DNA from: an uncultured Rikenellaceae bacterium
GTDB lineage: Bacteria; Bacteroidota; Bacteroidia; Bacteroidales; Rikenellaceae
Length of the DNA: 64,000 bases
Direction of reading: 5' to 3'
Assembly (NCBI GenBank): GCA_946486375.1
Contig: CAMLTW010000007.1
Coordinates: 88,140-152,139 of the forward strand
The position numbers and the translations under genes are program-made. The notes beneath the pieces were generated by a model. That model was not told where the DNA came from, made no database searches, and was given only the letters and a program-made list of their open reading frames with translations. Shown here one piece after another: positions 1 through 8,111 of this stretch; the first letter of the stretch is position 1; every line of letters starts with the position of its first letter.

Positions 1-379
1 CCAGAAACAGGGGAATCACGACATCCGTTCCGTTGAAGACCAGATAAACGTCTTTGACGTAGCCTTCGGGTACGGGCTGGCACAGGGAAAAACCGCCTTC
101 GCCGAAAGGAACCTCCGCCAGACGGTCGTAGTCGTCGTACAGGGAAACGGAGGTAATGCTGTCGGTCAGGTCGCCCAGGCAATCCAGCTGTCCCCGGACG
201 ATGCACAGTCGGTTTTCCGTGCAGGAATCCGCACCCGGTATGGCGGGTACGAAAATAAGGCGTGAACTGTTGGAAACTTCCGCTATCGGAGTCGGAAAAA
301 ATGCGGTTTCCCCTTCCCTTCCGGAGACGCTGCCGAAAAACGCCAGCAGGATCGGCATCAAAAAAAGTCCGGCTTTCAC
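1..379 (-). CDS. secreted protein of unknown function (partial, C-terminus beyond window)
   Basis: An open frame runs leftward from a GTG at 377-379 off the start of the window, giving 126 codons. The GTG overlaps the TGA of the phosphorylase gene (GTGA), which indicates translational coupling. The N-terminus MKAGLFLMPILLAFFGSVSG looks like a Sec signal peptide with no lipobox cysteine. The visible mature part has four cysteines (SCTENRLC, LDCLG, SLCQP) and an acidic stretch, and I do not recognise a family. An alternative start is the ATG seven codons further in, but that would shorten the signal peptide. It is probably the third gene of the lpxK operon. The function is unknown. Confidence 0.6.
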   Translation of the reverse strand, partial: MKAGLFLMPILLAFFGSVSGREGETAFFPTPIAEVSNSSRLIFVPAIPGADSCTENRLCIVRGQLDCLGDLTDSITSVSLYDDYDRLAEVPFGEGGFSLCQPVPEGYVKDVYLVFNGTDVVIPLFL

Positions 380-1218
380 GCTTCCTCCCCGCAGGCTTTT
401 CCCGTATGGCCGGGAAGCGCGGCCAGCATCCGGGCGAACAGTTCGGTCATCCGCTTTTCCGCCTTCGCACCTTCGGTCTGCACCTCCTCGTGCGAAGCCT
501 GCTTTCCTTCGATTCCCAGGTTGGTGATGATGGATACGGCGAAAATCCGCAGCCCGCAGTGAGCCGCCGCGATCACTTCCGGCGTGGTGGACATGCCCAC
601 GGCGTCGCCTCCGATGATGCGGCAGAAACCGTATTCCTTCGGTGTTTCGAAGGACGGCCCCGTCAGTCCCACATAGCACCCGTGCCGGAGGGAAATTCCC
701 GTTTCCCCGGCGATTCCGTCGGCCAGCGCGATCAATTCCGGATCGTAGGCCCGGCACATGTCCGGAAAGCGGGGGCCGAAATCGGCCATATTTCTGCCGA
801 TCAGCGGATTCGGGATGAAATTGATGTGGTCGGTGATGACCATCAGGTCGCCCGGACGGAAGCCGGGGTTGACTCCTCCGGCGGCGTTGGAAACGAACAG
901 GTACCGGATGCCGAGCCGGGTGAGCACCCGAACCGGAAACACGATTTCCTGCGGAGTATAGCCTTCGTAGTAATGGAACCGCCCCTGCATGGCGACCACG
1001 CGCCGTCCGCCCAGGAGTCCGAAAATCAGCCGGCCCCGGTGTCCTTCGACCGTCGAAACCGGAAAGTCCGGTATTTCATGATAGTCCAGCGCATACCGCA
1101 CGTCGATCTTTTCGACCAACCCGCCGAGGCCCGTGCCGAGGATGATCCCCGCTTCGGGGGCGAAATCTTCCGTTTTACTCCGGATGAAGGATGCTGTATT
1201 TTTGATTCGTTCTGACAT
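376..1218 (-). CDS. punA: purine-nucleoside phosphorylase
   Basis: This cytosolic enzyme phosphorolyses inosine and guanosine (or the deoxy forms) to base plus (deoxy)ribose-1-phosphate for purine salvage. The 280 residues match the length of the trimeric PNP class. Visible motifs are the phosphate loop GIILGTGLG near residue 24, GRFHYYEGY near 80, SNAAGG near 110, GPSFETPKE near 185 and GMSTTPE near 208. The start overlaps the end of lpxK by 44 nt. That is long, but the N-terminal alignment (MSERIKNTASFI) is natural for the family, so I kept it. The 3' end overlaps the next gene by 3 nt. Confidence 0.93.
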   Translation of the reverse strand: MSERIKNTASFIRSKTEDFAPEAGIILGTGLGGLVEKIDVRYALDYHEIPDFPVSTVEGHRGRLIFGLLGGRRVVAMQGRFHYYEGYTPQEIVFPVRVLTRLGIRYLFVSNAAGGVNPGFRPGDLMVITDHINFIPNPLIGRNMADFGPRFPDMCRAYDPELIALADGIAGETGISLRHGCYVGLTGPSFETPKEYGFCRIIGGDAVGMSTTPEVIAAAHCGLRIFAVSIITNLGIEGKQASHEEVQTEGAKAEKRMTELFARMLAALPGHTGKACGEEA

Positions 1219-2248
1219 ATTGATCGATTTGCCGGTGGAATTCCCCTTCGCTCCCTTCCGCGAATTCCACTTCCACCGGAATGTAGTAGAGTTTCCGTTG
1301 CAGGCTGGGCGGGATTTTCTTCCGGTTGGTGAGTTTTACCGCGTCCTTTTCGGTCATCATCACCAGCGTGTTTTTCGGAGACACGGCCAGCGCGCTTTTG
1401 AGGCGTTCCAGGTCCCGTACCTTATAGGAATGGTGATCCGGGTAGACCATCGTCTTCACCACGTCGAACCGTTCCCCCAGCCCGGCGAAGAAGCTTTTGG
1501 GATTGGCGATGCCGGCCAGTCCGATCACGTGCTGCCCCGGAACGGGCTTGCACCGTTCCATGTCCGGAAACAGCGGCACGGGTTCCCCCGGCCGGAAATG
1601 GGAAAAATAGAGGGACTGGTAAGGATACAGGTGAAGTTCGTTGCTGACGACCCGGTAGTCGATGGGCTTGACGCTGTCCGGGCATTTGGTGACCACGACG
1701 AACTGGGCCCGGTCCATCTGCTTGACGCTGTCCCGCAACCGTCCCAAAGGGAGAAATTTGTCCCTGTAAACCGGCTGGTGATAGTCCATCAGCAGGACGT
1801 TCACCCACGCTTCGACATGCCGGTGCTGGAAAGCGTCGTCCAGAATCACCAGGTTGATTTCGGGATGGAGTTTGCGCAGTTTGCGGATTCCCTCGGCCCG
1901 TTTTTCGCACACCGCCACCGGAATATGGGGAAATTTGAGCTTGATCTGCTTGGGTTCGTCTCCGATTTTCAGGTAGGACATGTCGGGCGTGGCCAGGACG
2001 AATCCGCGCGTCCGCCGCTTGTAGCCCCTCGAAAGGACGGCCACGTTATATTCCCGGCTGAAATGCCGCACCAGCATTTCGGTATGCGGGGTTTTCCCGG
2101 TTCCTCCGACCGTCAGGTTTCCTACGCACACGATGGGAATGTCGAACTCTTCGCTCCGGTAGATTCCCCAGTCGAAAAGTTTGTGACGGATGTTGACCGC
2201 CAGCCCGTACATCCACGACAACGGCGCCGCAAGAATTCCTTTGAACAT
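1175..2248 (-). CDS. lpxK: tetraacyldisaccharide 4'-kinase (LpxK)
   Basis: LpxK phosphorylates the 4' position of the tetraacyl-disaccharide-1-phosphate precursor to make lipid IVA, at the inner face of the inner membrane. The 357 residues fit the family. Seen in the sequence are the hydrophobic N-terminal segment (residues 1-20) and the P-loop VGGTGKTPHTE near residue 47, followed by SRGYKRRTRGF and DDAFQHRHVE further on, all family signatures. It is the first gene of a minus-strand run with PNP and a secreted protein. A complete -33/-7 promoter lies 23 nt upstream of the ATG. Confidence 0.95.
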   Translation of the reverse strand: MFKGILAAPLSWMYGLAVNIRHKLFDWGIYRSEEFDIPIVCVGNLTVGGTGKTPHTEMLVRHFSREYNVAVLSRGYKRRTRGFVLATPDMSYLKIGDEPKQIKLKFPHIPVAVCEKRAEGIRKLRKLHPEINLVILDDAFQHRHVEAWVNVLLMDYHQPVYRDKFLPLGRLRDSVKQMDRAQFVVVTKCPDSVKPIDYRVVSNELHLYPYQSLYFSHFRPGEPVPLFPDMERCKPVPGQHVIGLAGIANPKSFFAGLGERFDVVKTMVYPDHHSYKVRDLERLKSALAVSPKNTLVMMTEKDAVKLTNRKKIPPSLQRKLYYIPVEVEFAEGSEGEFHRQIDQYVRTNQKYSILHPE

Positions 2249-2270
2249 TCGTTGATGATTACACGATTTT

Positions 2271-2301
2271 CAAAATTAAGTTTAAAATTTTGAAACTCAA
2301 A
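2271..2301 (-). promoter_or_regulatory. Bacteroidota-type promoter of lpxK
   Basis: On the minus strand a -7 box TAATTTTG (2271-2278) is preceded by TTTG (2298-2301) with a 19-nt spacer, matching the Bacteroidota sigma-ABfr consensus. The lpxK ATG follows 22 nt after the box. Confidence 0.7.
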
Positions 2302-2350
2302 ATATAGGGGCATATTAATTGCCTTCGCTCCGGATATCGGGGAAAATAAG

Positions 2351-2358
2351 TACCTTTG
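2351..2358 (+). promoter_or_regulatory. -7 promoter box of the DUF3467 gene
   Basis: TACCTTTG matches the TAnnTTTG consensus and lies 27 nt before the ATG at 2386. No clear -33 element is visible. The box sits at the 5' edge of the longer possible frame beginning at 2356, which supports the later start. Confidence 0.55.
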
Positions 2359-2385
2359 AAACTCATTTCAAAACACCTTGACAAT

Positions 2386-2706
2386 ATGGCTGAAACGAAA
2401 GAAAACCGGAACGAAATCGGGATCGAACTGAGCGATGCGGTGGCCGAAGGAATCTATTCCAATATGGCCGTCATCTCCCATTCTTCGTCGGAATTCGTGG
2501 CGGATTTCATCCGGGTGCTTCCCGGCATCCCCAAAGCGCAGGTGAAGAGCCGGATCATCCTCACGCCCGAACATGCCAAACGCCTGCTGCTGTCCCTGGA
2601 AGACAACATCCGCAAGTACGAATCGGTGTTCGGCGAAATTTCCATTCCCCAGCCTCGCGGGGAGGCTCCCGATTTCCCGGTGGTCTTCGGCAAGGGGCAG
2701 GCCTGA
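2386..2706 (+). CDS. DUF3467 family protein
   Basis: A 106-residue soluble protein of the DUF3467 family, small proteins widespread in Bacteroidota with no assigned function. The conserved pattern is visible: an acidic N-terminus, IYSNMAVISHSSSEFVADF near residue 23, and RIILTPEHAKRLLLSLEDN near residue 55. The start at MAETKENRN is chosen because the TAnnTTTG box lies at the edge of the ten-codon upstream extension. It is monocistronic, flanked by lpxK (divergent) and the SGNH cassette. A GC-rich 6-bp stem (2707-2722) follows the stop but has no T-tract. Confidence 0.85.
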   Translation: MAETKENRNEIGIELSDAVAEGIYSNMAVISHSSSEFVADFIRVLPGIPKAQVKSRIILTPEHAKRLLLSLEDNIRKYESVFGEISIPQPRGEAPDFPVVFGKGQA

Positions 2707-2793
2707 GGCCGGAATGCCGGCCGGAACGGAGAAGCGGCCTTCGATCGGGACGGACGGTTCTGATTTTGCCGGTATACCGAACTGAAAAATAAC

Positions 2794-2801
2794 TATATTT
2801 G
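2794..2801 (+). promoter_or_regulatory. -7 promoter box of the SGNH-SGNH-MBOAT cassette
   Basis: TATATTTG fits TAnnTTTG and lies 35 nt before the ATG at 2836. A TTTG at 2765-2768 is 25 nt upstream, wider than the usual spacing, so only the -7 box is called with any confidence. Confidence 0.55.
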
Positions 2802-2835
2802 CACCCGCTTTGTTACAGTCGGATGAGGTTTTCGG

Positions 2836-4239
2836 ATGAAACGCAACGGTAATCGCCTGTGGGAAATTCCCCTGATGCTGCTGACGGTTCTGGCCGTGCT
2901 GGCCGGGCTGTCGCATCTTCCGGAGCCGGGGTTCAAAGACTTCGGGCTCCGGCCGGTGAACCTGTTTTCCGACCTGCTCCGGGAACGGGTCACGGAAACG
3001 GACGATTTCGGTGCCGAAAACCTGTTGGCGGAATCCCGCGTTCCGGGACAGGTTCCGGTCGTATCGCGCAAACCGGAAGACACAGTGGGAAAGGGCGGGC
3101 GACCCCGTCCGTCCGCCGACCCGAACGTCGTGCCCATTGAGGATTATTCCGGGGAGGCGGAGTCGATGAAGTATTTCGTGGAGGCGCTCCGGAACATAAA
3201 AAAAATGGGGCGGCCCGTGCGGATCGCCTTCGTGGGGGATTCGTTCATCGAAGGGGACATCCTGACGGGCGACCTGCGGGAGAACCTGCAGGCGGCTTAC
3301 GGGGGGCGCGGCGTGGGATTCATCCCGCTGGCTCCCCCGGTGACTTACCGCAACACGCTCCGGCAGCATTTCCGCAACTGGAAAGCGTTCTCGATGGTGA
3401 ACTACCCCCGCGTGGATCGCAGCAAGCTGATCCTGAGCGGACAGTATTTCGTACCGGAAAAGGACGCTTCGGTTTCCGTGGAGAGCACTTCGGCGATGGA
3501 ACACGCCGCCGCCTGCGGAAAGGTTTCCCTCCTCTACTCCAACCGAGGCGAAGCCGTGGCCAGCTTCCGGATCAACGGAGAGACCCGCCACCGGTTCGAC
3601 CTGGAACCCCGCGAAGGGCTGCAACTGCTCGATGTCCGGGGGGAGGACATCCGCTCGCTGGAAATGACGATGGAAAACGCCGACCGGTTCGTCGGGTACG
3701 GGCTTTTCCTGCACGATGACGAGGGAATCTATGTGGACAACTTTTCGTTGCGGAGTTCCACGGGCCTCACCCTTTCCGTGACCGACCGGGAACGGCTGGA
3801 GGAGATGAACGGACTGGTGAAGTTCGATCTGGTGGTGTTGCAGTACGGGCTGAACGTGGCCGAGCCCGACAAGGTTTCCTACAAAGGGTACAAGGAACAG
3901 ATGGTGAACGTGGTGAACCACCTGAAGGCATCCATGCCGGAAACCAGTTTCCTGATCTTCGGCATCGGCGACCGGAATTTCAAGTCCGGGGACGGCCGGA
4001 TGGTGACCATGCCGGGAATCGTCAGCATGGTGGAAACCCAGCGGGAAATCGCCCGCGAGTCCGGCGTGGCGTTCTGGGACACCTTCCGGGCCATGGGAGG
4101 ACGCAACAGCATGGCCCGGTTCGTGCACCATTCTCCGCCGCTGGCCAACAAGGATTACACCCACATCAATTACGCCGGGGGAAAGAAACTGGCGGATGCG
4201 TTCGCCGCTTCCCTCCGGGACGCTTTAAACCGATACTGA
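2836..4239 (+). CDS. membrane-anchored SGNH/GDSL-type protein, probable polymer O-acetylation partner
   Basis: The protein has 467 residues. A single hydrophobic helix (about residues 9-25) should anchor it in the inner membrane with the rest in the periplasm. SGNH blocks are visible: block I IAFVGDSFIEGD near residue 130, a block III-like DLVVLQYGLNVA near 333, and the C-terminal block V-like KDYTHINYAGG near 439 carrying the Asp-x-x-His pair. In AlgJ/AlgX-type systems such proteins transfer or remove acetyl groups on exported polysaccharide, working with an MBOAT. Its place as first gene of a three-gene unit ending in an AlgI-like MBOAT suggests that role. The acceptor polymer is unknown. 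Confidence 0.8.
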   Translation: MKRNGNRLWEIPLMLLTVLAVLAGLSHLPEPGFKDFGLRPVNLFSDLLRERVTETDDFGAENLLAESRVPGQVPVVSRKPEDTVGKGGRPRPSADPNVVPIEDYSGEAESMKYFVEALRNIKKMGRPVRIAFVGDSFIEGDILTGDLRENLQAAYGGRGVGFIPLAPPVTYRNTLRQHFRNWKAFSMVNYPRVDRSKLILSGQYFVPEKDASVSVESTSAMEHAAACGKVSLLYSNRGEAVASFRINGETRHRFDLEPREGLQLLDVRGEDIRSLEMTMENADRFVGYGLFLHDDEGIYVDNFSLRSSTGLTLSVTDRERLEEMNGLVKFDLVVLQYGLNVAEPDKVSYKGYKEQMVNVVNHLKASMPETSFLIFGIGDRNFKSGDGRMVTMPGIVSMVETQREIARESGVAFWDTFRAMGGRNSMARFVHHSPPLANKDYTHINYAGGKKLADAFAASLRDALNRY

Positions 4240-4243
4240 GACT

Positions 4244-5656
4244 TTGAAATCGACCGTACGATACATATTGAGCTGCGCAGCCGCCGGGCTGATCGGATGG
4301 AATGCGGCATCCGGGCAGGGAACGCCGGCCCCGCTCGCTTTCGGCGGGATCATCGACCCGCAGGCCAACGTGATCCGGGACGACAGCGGTTCGCTCGTCC
4401 GGTTCTATGAGCGGCTTTTCCGGGTGAAGGAGGCGGGAAGCGACAGCGGCGTGGTGGCTTCCGTGCTGCACATCGGGGACTCGCACGTGCAGGGGGGATT
4501 CCTGACGGGACGGCTGATGAAGCGGTTCCACGGGGATTTCGGCAATGCGGGCCGGGGACTGATCGTGCCGCTGCGGATCGCCAAGACCAACGAGCCCTAC
4601 GATTACGTCATCCGTTCCGCCTCGGCCTGGAACAGCGCCCGCTGCCTTCAGCGCAGCCCCCGGATTCCGATGGGGCTGGGCGGCATTTCCATCCAGAGCT
4701 GCGCTCCGCAGTTTTCGCTGCACGTGGGAGCCAATCCCCGCGACAAGGAACTGTATGCGTTCAGCCGGGTGCGGGTGCTGCACCATCCGAAGGCGCCCCG
4801 GCTGGAGGTCGTTTCCCCGGCGGACACCGGGATGCGGCTCCGTCCGGCTTACGTCGACGGGAACAATCCGTACGTGACGACCGTCGAGCTGGGCCGGGAA
4901 GTGACCGCGGTCGATCTGGAAGGAAGGACGCGGCAGAGCGGGGATTCGGCGGTGTACTACGGTTTCGTGCTGGAGAACGGGAAAAGCGGCGTGCTGTACC
5001 ATGCGGTAGGCGTGAACGGGGCCCGGTACGTGCACTGGTCGTGGATAGACGGCATGGGAGCGCAGGCCGAAGCCCTGGAACCAGACCTGATCGTTTTTCA
5101 GCTGGGACTGAACGAGGCTTTCATGGGCGGCTTCAACGAAGCGCGTTTCCTGCAGGGCGTGGACGACATCGTGCGCCGACTGAAGGAGCGGAATCCGCGG
5201 GCGGGCATCCTGCTGACGACCCCGGCGGAATGCTACATGCGGAAAACGGTGAACGGGCAGCGGACGTTCGTGCCCAACCCTTATATCGGCCCGATCAGCC
5301 GGGCGATCGTGAAGTATGCGGCGGAGAACGGTTATGCCTGCTGGGACCTGTACTCCGTTTCGGGAGGAAAGGGGTCGGGCGCGAAGTGGCTGCAGAAAAA
5401 GCTGTTCGCCGCCGATCGGGTGCATTACAATGCGACGGGGTACAACCTGCTGGCCGATGCACTCTACGATGCGTTGATGAAGGGTTATCGGCGGTATGCA
5501 TCCGTCCGTCCCGATTACGCGACGGCGCCGGGCACCACCCTGTACCGCCGGGCCGGGGTGCTTCCGAGCGGCGGGGTCCGCCTTTCGGTCGACGCGCTTT
5601 ACGATGCGATGAATAACGGATACGGAATCCATGGGATTGCTTACGGTAACCGATAA
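4244..5656 (+). CDS. secreted SGNH/GDSL-type protein (second of the cassette)
   Basis: The protein has 470 residues and starts at a TTG 4 nt after the previous stop. The TTG is the only start that keeps the signal peptide (cleavage near AASGQG, residue 25). Block I is VLHIGDSHVQGG near residue 74, a block III-like stretch is DLIVFQLGLNEA near 282, and block V is ADRVHYNATGYN near 393. It is related to the preceding gene in architecture but clearly diverged, and it lacks the membrane helix. The C-terminus repeats a short helix: ADALYDALMKGY is echoed by VDALYDAMNNGY about 45 residues later. It overlaps the MBOAT gene by 26 nt, so the three genes are translationally linked. Confidence 0.8.
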   Translation: MKSTVRYILSCAAAGLIGWNAASGQGTPAPLAFGGIIDPQANVIRDDSGSLVRFYERLFRVKEAGSDSGVVASVLHIGDSHVQGGFLTGRLMKRFHGDFGNAGRGLIVPLRIAKTNEPYDYVIRSASAWNSARCLQRSPRIPMGLGGISIQSCAPQFSLHVGANPRDKELYAFSRVRVLHHPKAPRLEVVSPADTGMRLRPAYVDGNNPYVTTVELGREVTAVDLEGRTRQSGDSAVYYGFVLENGKSGVLYHAVGVNGARYVHWSWIDGMGAQAEALEPDLIVFQLGLNEAFMGGFNEARFLQGVDDIVRRLKERNPRAGILLTTPAECYMRKTVNGQRTFVPNPYIGPISRAIVKYAAENGYACWDLYSVSGGKGSGAKWLQKKLFAADRVHYNATGYNLLADALYDALMKGYRRYASVRPDYATAPGTTLYRRAGVLPSGGVRLSVDALYDAMNNGYGIHGIAYGNR

Positions 5657-7124
5657 CCTGCTCGACCTGCTTCGGTACGATCCGCAGGAACCGATGCTGT
5701 TCAACAGCGCGCTGTTCCTGTTCCTCTACACGGGGGTGATGGTCGTATACGGCACCCTCCGGGAGAAGGGGTTCGCCCGGATTCTTTTCCTGACGCTTTT
5801 TTCCTATTATTTTTACTACAAGTCCAGCGGATTTTACTTCCTGCTTCTGCTGCTGCTTTCCGTCTCGGATTTTCTGATCGGACGGCGGATCGCCCGCACG
5901 GAGGGAAAAGGGGGGAAACGGGCCTGGCTCATGCTCTCGCTGGCGTTGGATCTGGGGCTGCTGGTCTATTTCAAGTACACCAATTTCCTGTTCCAGACCT
6001 TCGCCGATCTGTTCCGCAAGCCGTTCGATCCCTTCGACATCATCCTGCCCGTAGGGATTTCGTTCTTTACGTTCCAGTCGATCAGCTACGTCATCGACAT
6101 TTACCGGGGGAAGATCGAACCCCTCCGCAACTGGTTCGACTACAATTTCTACCTCTCGTTCTTCCCGCAGCTGGTGGCCGGGCCGATCGTCCGGGCGCGG
6201 GACTTCCTGCCCCAAATCCGGCAAAAACCGGTGGTGACGCGGGAAATGTTCGGTCGGGCGGTCTACCTGATCGCCGCCGGGCTGTTCAAGAAGGCGGTCA
6301 TTTCGGACTACATCAGCGTCAATTTCGTAGACCGGATTTTCGACAATCCGGGCCTGTATTCGGGCGTGGAAAACCTGATGGGGGTCTATGGGTACGCCCT
6401 GCAGATCTACTGCGATTTTTCGGGGTATTCGGATATGGCCATCGGGATCGCCCTGTTGCTGGGATTTCATTTCAGCATCAATTTCGATTCTCCCTACAAG
6501 TCGGCCACCATCACCGAGTTCTGGCGCCGTTGGCACATTTCCCTGTCGAGCTGGCTGAAAGACTACCTGTACATTTCGATGGGCGGGAACCGGAAAGGAC
6601 GCAAACGCACCTATGCCAACCTCATGGCGACCATGACGCTCGGCGGACTGTGGCACGGGGCGTCCCTGCGGTTCATCCTCTGGGGCGTCGTCCACGGAGC
6701 TTCGCTTGCGGTGCACAAATTTTTTCTGGAACGCTTTCCCCGGCTGACCCGCAAGACGGGAAGCGAAATGAAACCGTGGCGCCGGGCGCTGGGGGTCTTG
6801 CTGACGTTCAACCTCGTGTGCGCCTGCTGGGTCTTTTTCCGGGCCGACGGCATGGACAGGGCTCTCGAAGTTTTCCGGCGGATCTTCACCGCCTTCCATC
6901 CCGAAGTCTTCGGGGAAATGATCGCGGGCTACAAGCCGGTTTTCGCCTTGATCGCGCTCGGCTATCTGGCGCATTTCCTGCCCGCCCGGTGGGAGGATTA
7001 CTGGTGCGGGGTGCTGACGCGCACCCATTTCGTGGGAAAGGCGGCCCTGCTCGTCTTCGTGATCTGGATCGTCGTGCAGGTCAAGTCGAGCGACATCGTG
7101 CCGTTCATCTATTTCCAGTTCTGA
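5631..7124 (+). CDS. MBOAT family O-acyltransferase (AlgI-like)
   Basis: A 497-residue polytopic inner-membrane protein of the membrane-bound O-acyltransferase family. It would carry acyl (usually acetyl) groups across the membrane for modification of a periplasmic or surface polymer. Signatures seen are LPVGISFFTFQSISYV near residue 140, FWRRWHISLSSWLKDYLY near 296, and the active-site His region GGLWHGASLRFILWG near 341. It is the last gene of the cassette with two SGNH proteins, the usual partners of AlgI-like MBOATs. No glycosyltransferase or polymerase lies nearby to name the acceptor. Confidence 0.92.
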   Translation: MGLLTVTDNLLDLLRYDPQEPMLFNSALFLFLYTGVMVVYGTLREKGFARILFLTLFSYYFYYKSSGFYFLLLLLLSVSDFLIGRRIARTEGKGGKRAWLMLSLALDLGLLVYFKYTNFLFQTFADLFRKPFDPFDIILPVGISFFTFQSISYVIDIYRGKIEPLRNWFDYNFYLSFFPQLVAGPIVRARDFLPQIRQKPVVTREMFGRAVYLIAAGLFKKAVISDYISVNFVDRIFDNPGLYSGVENLMGVYGYALQIYCDFSGYSDMAIGIALLLGFHFSINFDSPYKSATITEFWRRWHISLSSWLKDYLYISMGGNRKGRKRTYANLMATMTLGGLWHGASLRFILWGVVHGASLAVHKFFLERFPRLTRKTGSEMKPWRRALGVLLTFNLVCACWVFFRADGMDRALEVFRRIFTAFHPEVFGEMIAGYKPVFALIALGYLAHFLPARWEDYWCGVLTRTHFVGKAALLVFVIWIVVQVKSSDIVPFIYFQF

Positions 7125-7138
7125 CCGGGCCGGGTCAG
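7121..7138. terminator. short inverted repeat between convergent genes
   Basis: CTGACC and GGTCAG pair around a 6-nt GC-rich loop. The repeat contains the TGA stop of the MBOAT gene on one strand and the stop of the DMT transporter gene on the other. It has no T-tract, so termination is only a possibility. Confidence 0.3.
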
Positions 7139-8028
7139 GAACCCAGGAAAATCAGGTACATGCCGATCAGGACGAAGCCCAGCAGCACGGCCTTGACGAG
7201 GATATGCCGTTCGTGGAACAGAACCGCTCCGGCGACGAAGGGGACGATCACCCCGCCCTTCCGGATGGTGGACACCACCGAAATCAGCGAACCGTCCAGA
7301 CTGAGGGAATAGAAGTAGAGGAAGTCCGAAACGGTCAGGAACAGCGAAATGTACAGGATCGAATTCCGCCAGCGGAACGGAGTGGAGTGTTTCCGGTGGG
7401 GGTACCACAATACCATCAGCACGGGAATCATCAGGAAGGTCTGGTAATAGGCCGTGTAAACCTGCACGGCCGCCTTGTCGAAGGTCGTGACCAGGTGCTT
7501 GTCCCACAGGCTGCTGAGCGCTCCCAGCAGGGTCGCCAGAAAGATCAGGTAAATCCATTTGTTCTTTTCGAAGACGATGCCTTCCCGTTTGCCCACGGAG
7601 GAAAACAGGATCAGGGCGATCATGGCCAGCAGGGTACCCGCCCACTGGTAGCCGTTCAGCCGCTCGGAGAACAGCAGGATGGCTCCGATCAGGATGAAGG
7701 CGGGCTGGGTGGCCTTGATGGAAGAGGTGATGATGAGCGGCAGGTTCTTGACGGCGAAGTAGCCGGAAATCCACGAGGAGAGCACGATGACCGCTTTCAG
7801 GAAAATGGCGCCGTGGGCCGTGAGGGTGATCGCCGGAACGTGGAACGGGGTGCCGTCCAGCCAGCCGGTCGCCGCGGAGACGATCGAAAACGGCAGGAAG
7901 ATCAGGGCGCTGATGATCACGTTCAGGAACAGCACCGGAAGGACGGCGTTGCCGTTGAGGGCCACCTTTTTGGTGACCTCGTAAAATCCCAGCAACAGGG
8001 CCGACAGTACGGCCAGCAATACCCACAT
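7135..8028 (-). CDS. DMT/EamA family transporter
   Basis: A 297-residue inner-membrane protein with about ten hydrophobic segments arranged as two EamA-like halves, typical of the drug/metabolite transporter superfamily. The substrate cannot be read from the sequence. I chose the ATG giving MWVLLAVLSALLLGFYE because a good -7 box (8047-8054) lies inside the longer frame, so the upstream 16 codons should not be transcribed. It is monocistronic and converges with the MBOAT gene. Confidence 0.85.
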   Translation of the reverse strand: MWVLLAVLSALLLGFYEVTKKVALNGNAVLPVLFLNVIISALIFLPFSIVSAATGWLDGTPFHVPAITLTAHGAIFLKAVIVLSSWISGYFAVKNLPLIITSSIKATQPAFILIGAILLFSERLNGYQWAGTLLAMIALILFSSVGKREGIVFEKNKWIYLIFLATLLGALSSLWDKHLVTTFDKAAVQVYTAYYQTFLMIPVLMVLWYPHRKHSTPFRWRNSILYISLFLTVSDFLYFYSLSLDGSLISVVSTIRKGGVIVPFVAGAVLFHERHILVKAVLLGFVLIGMYLIFLGS

Positions 8029-8046
8029 ACCCGGAAAATTTGGGGA

Positions 8047-8054
8047 CAAAAGTA
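8047..8054 (-). promoter_or_regulatory. -7 promoter box of the DMT transporter gene
   Basis: On the minus strand TACTTTTG matches TAnnTTTG, 18 nt upstream of the chosen ATG (8028). Confidence 0.55.
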
Positions 8055-8111
8055 AGCAAAAAATCGCTCCCGGCAAGGGAGCGATTCCGATGATTCAGAA
8101 AGGATTGGAGA

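Noticed and set aside
2368..4164. A 598-residue antisense frame opposite the DUF3467 and first SGNH genes
   Set aside because: Composition (His, Pro, Arg-rich) and lack of any motif mark it as non-coding; the plus-strand genes have clear family motifs and a promoter.
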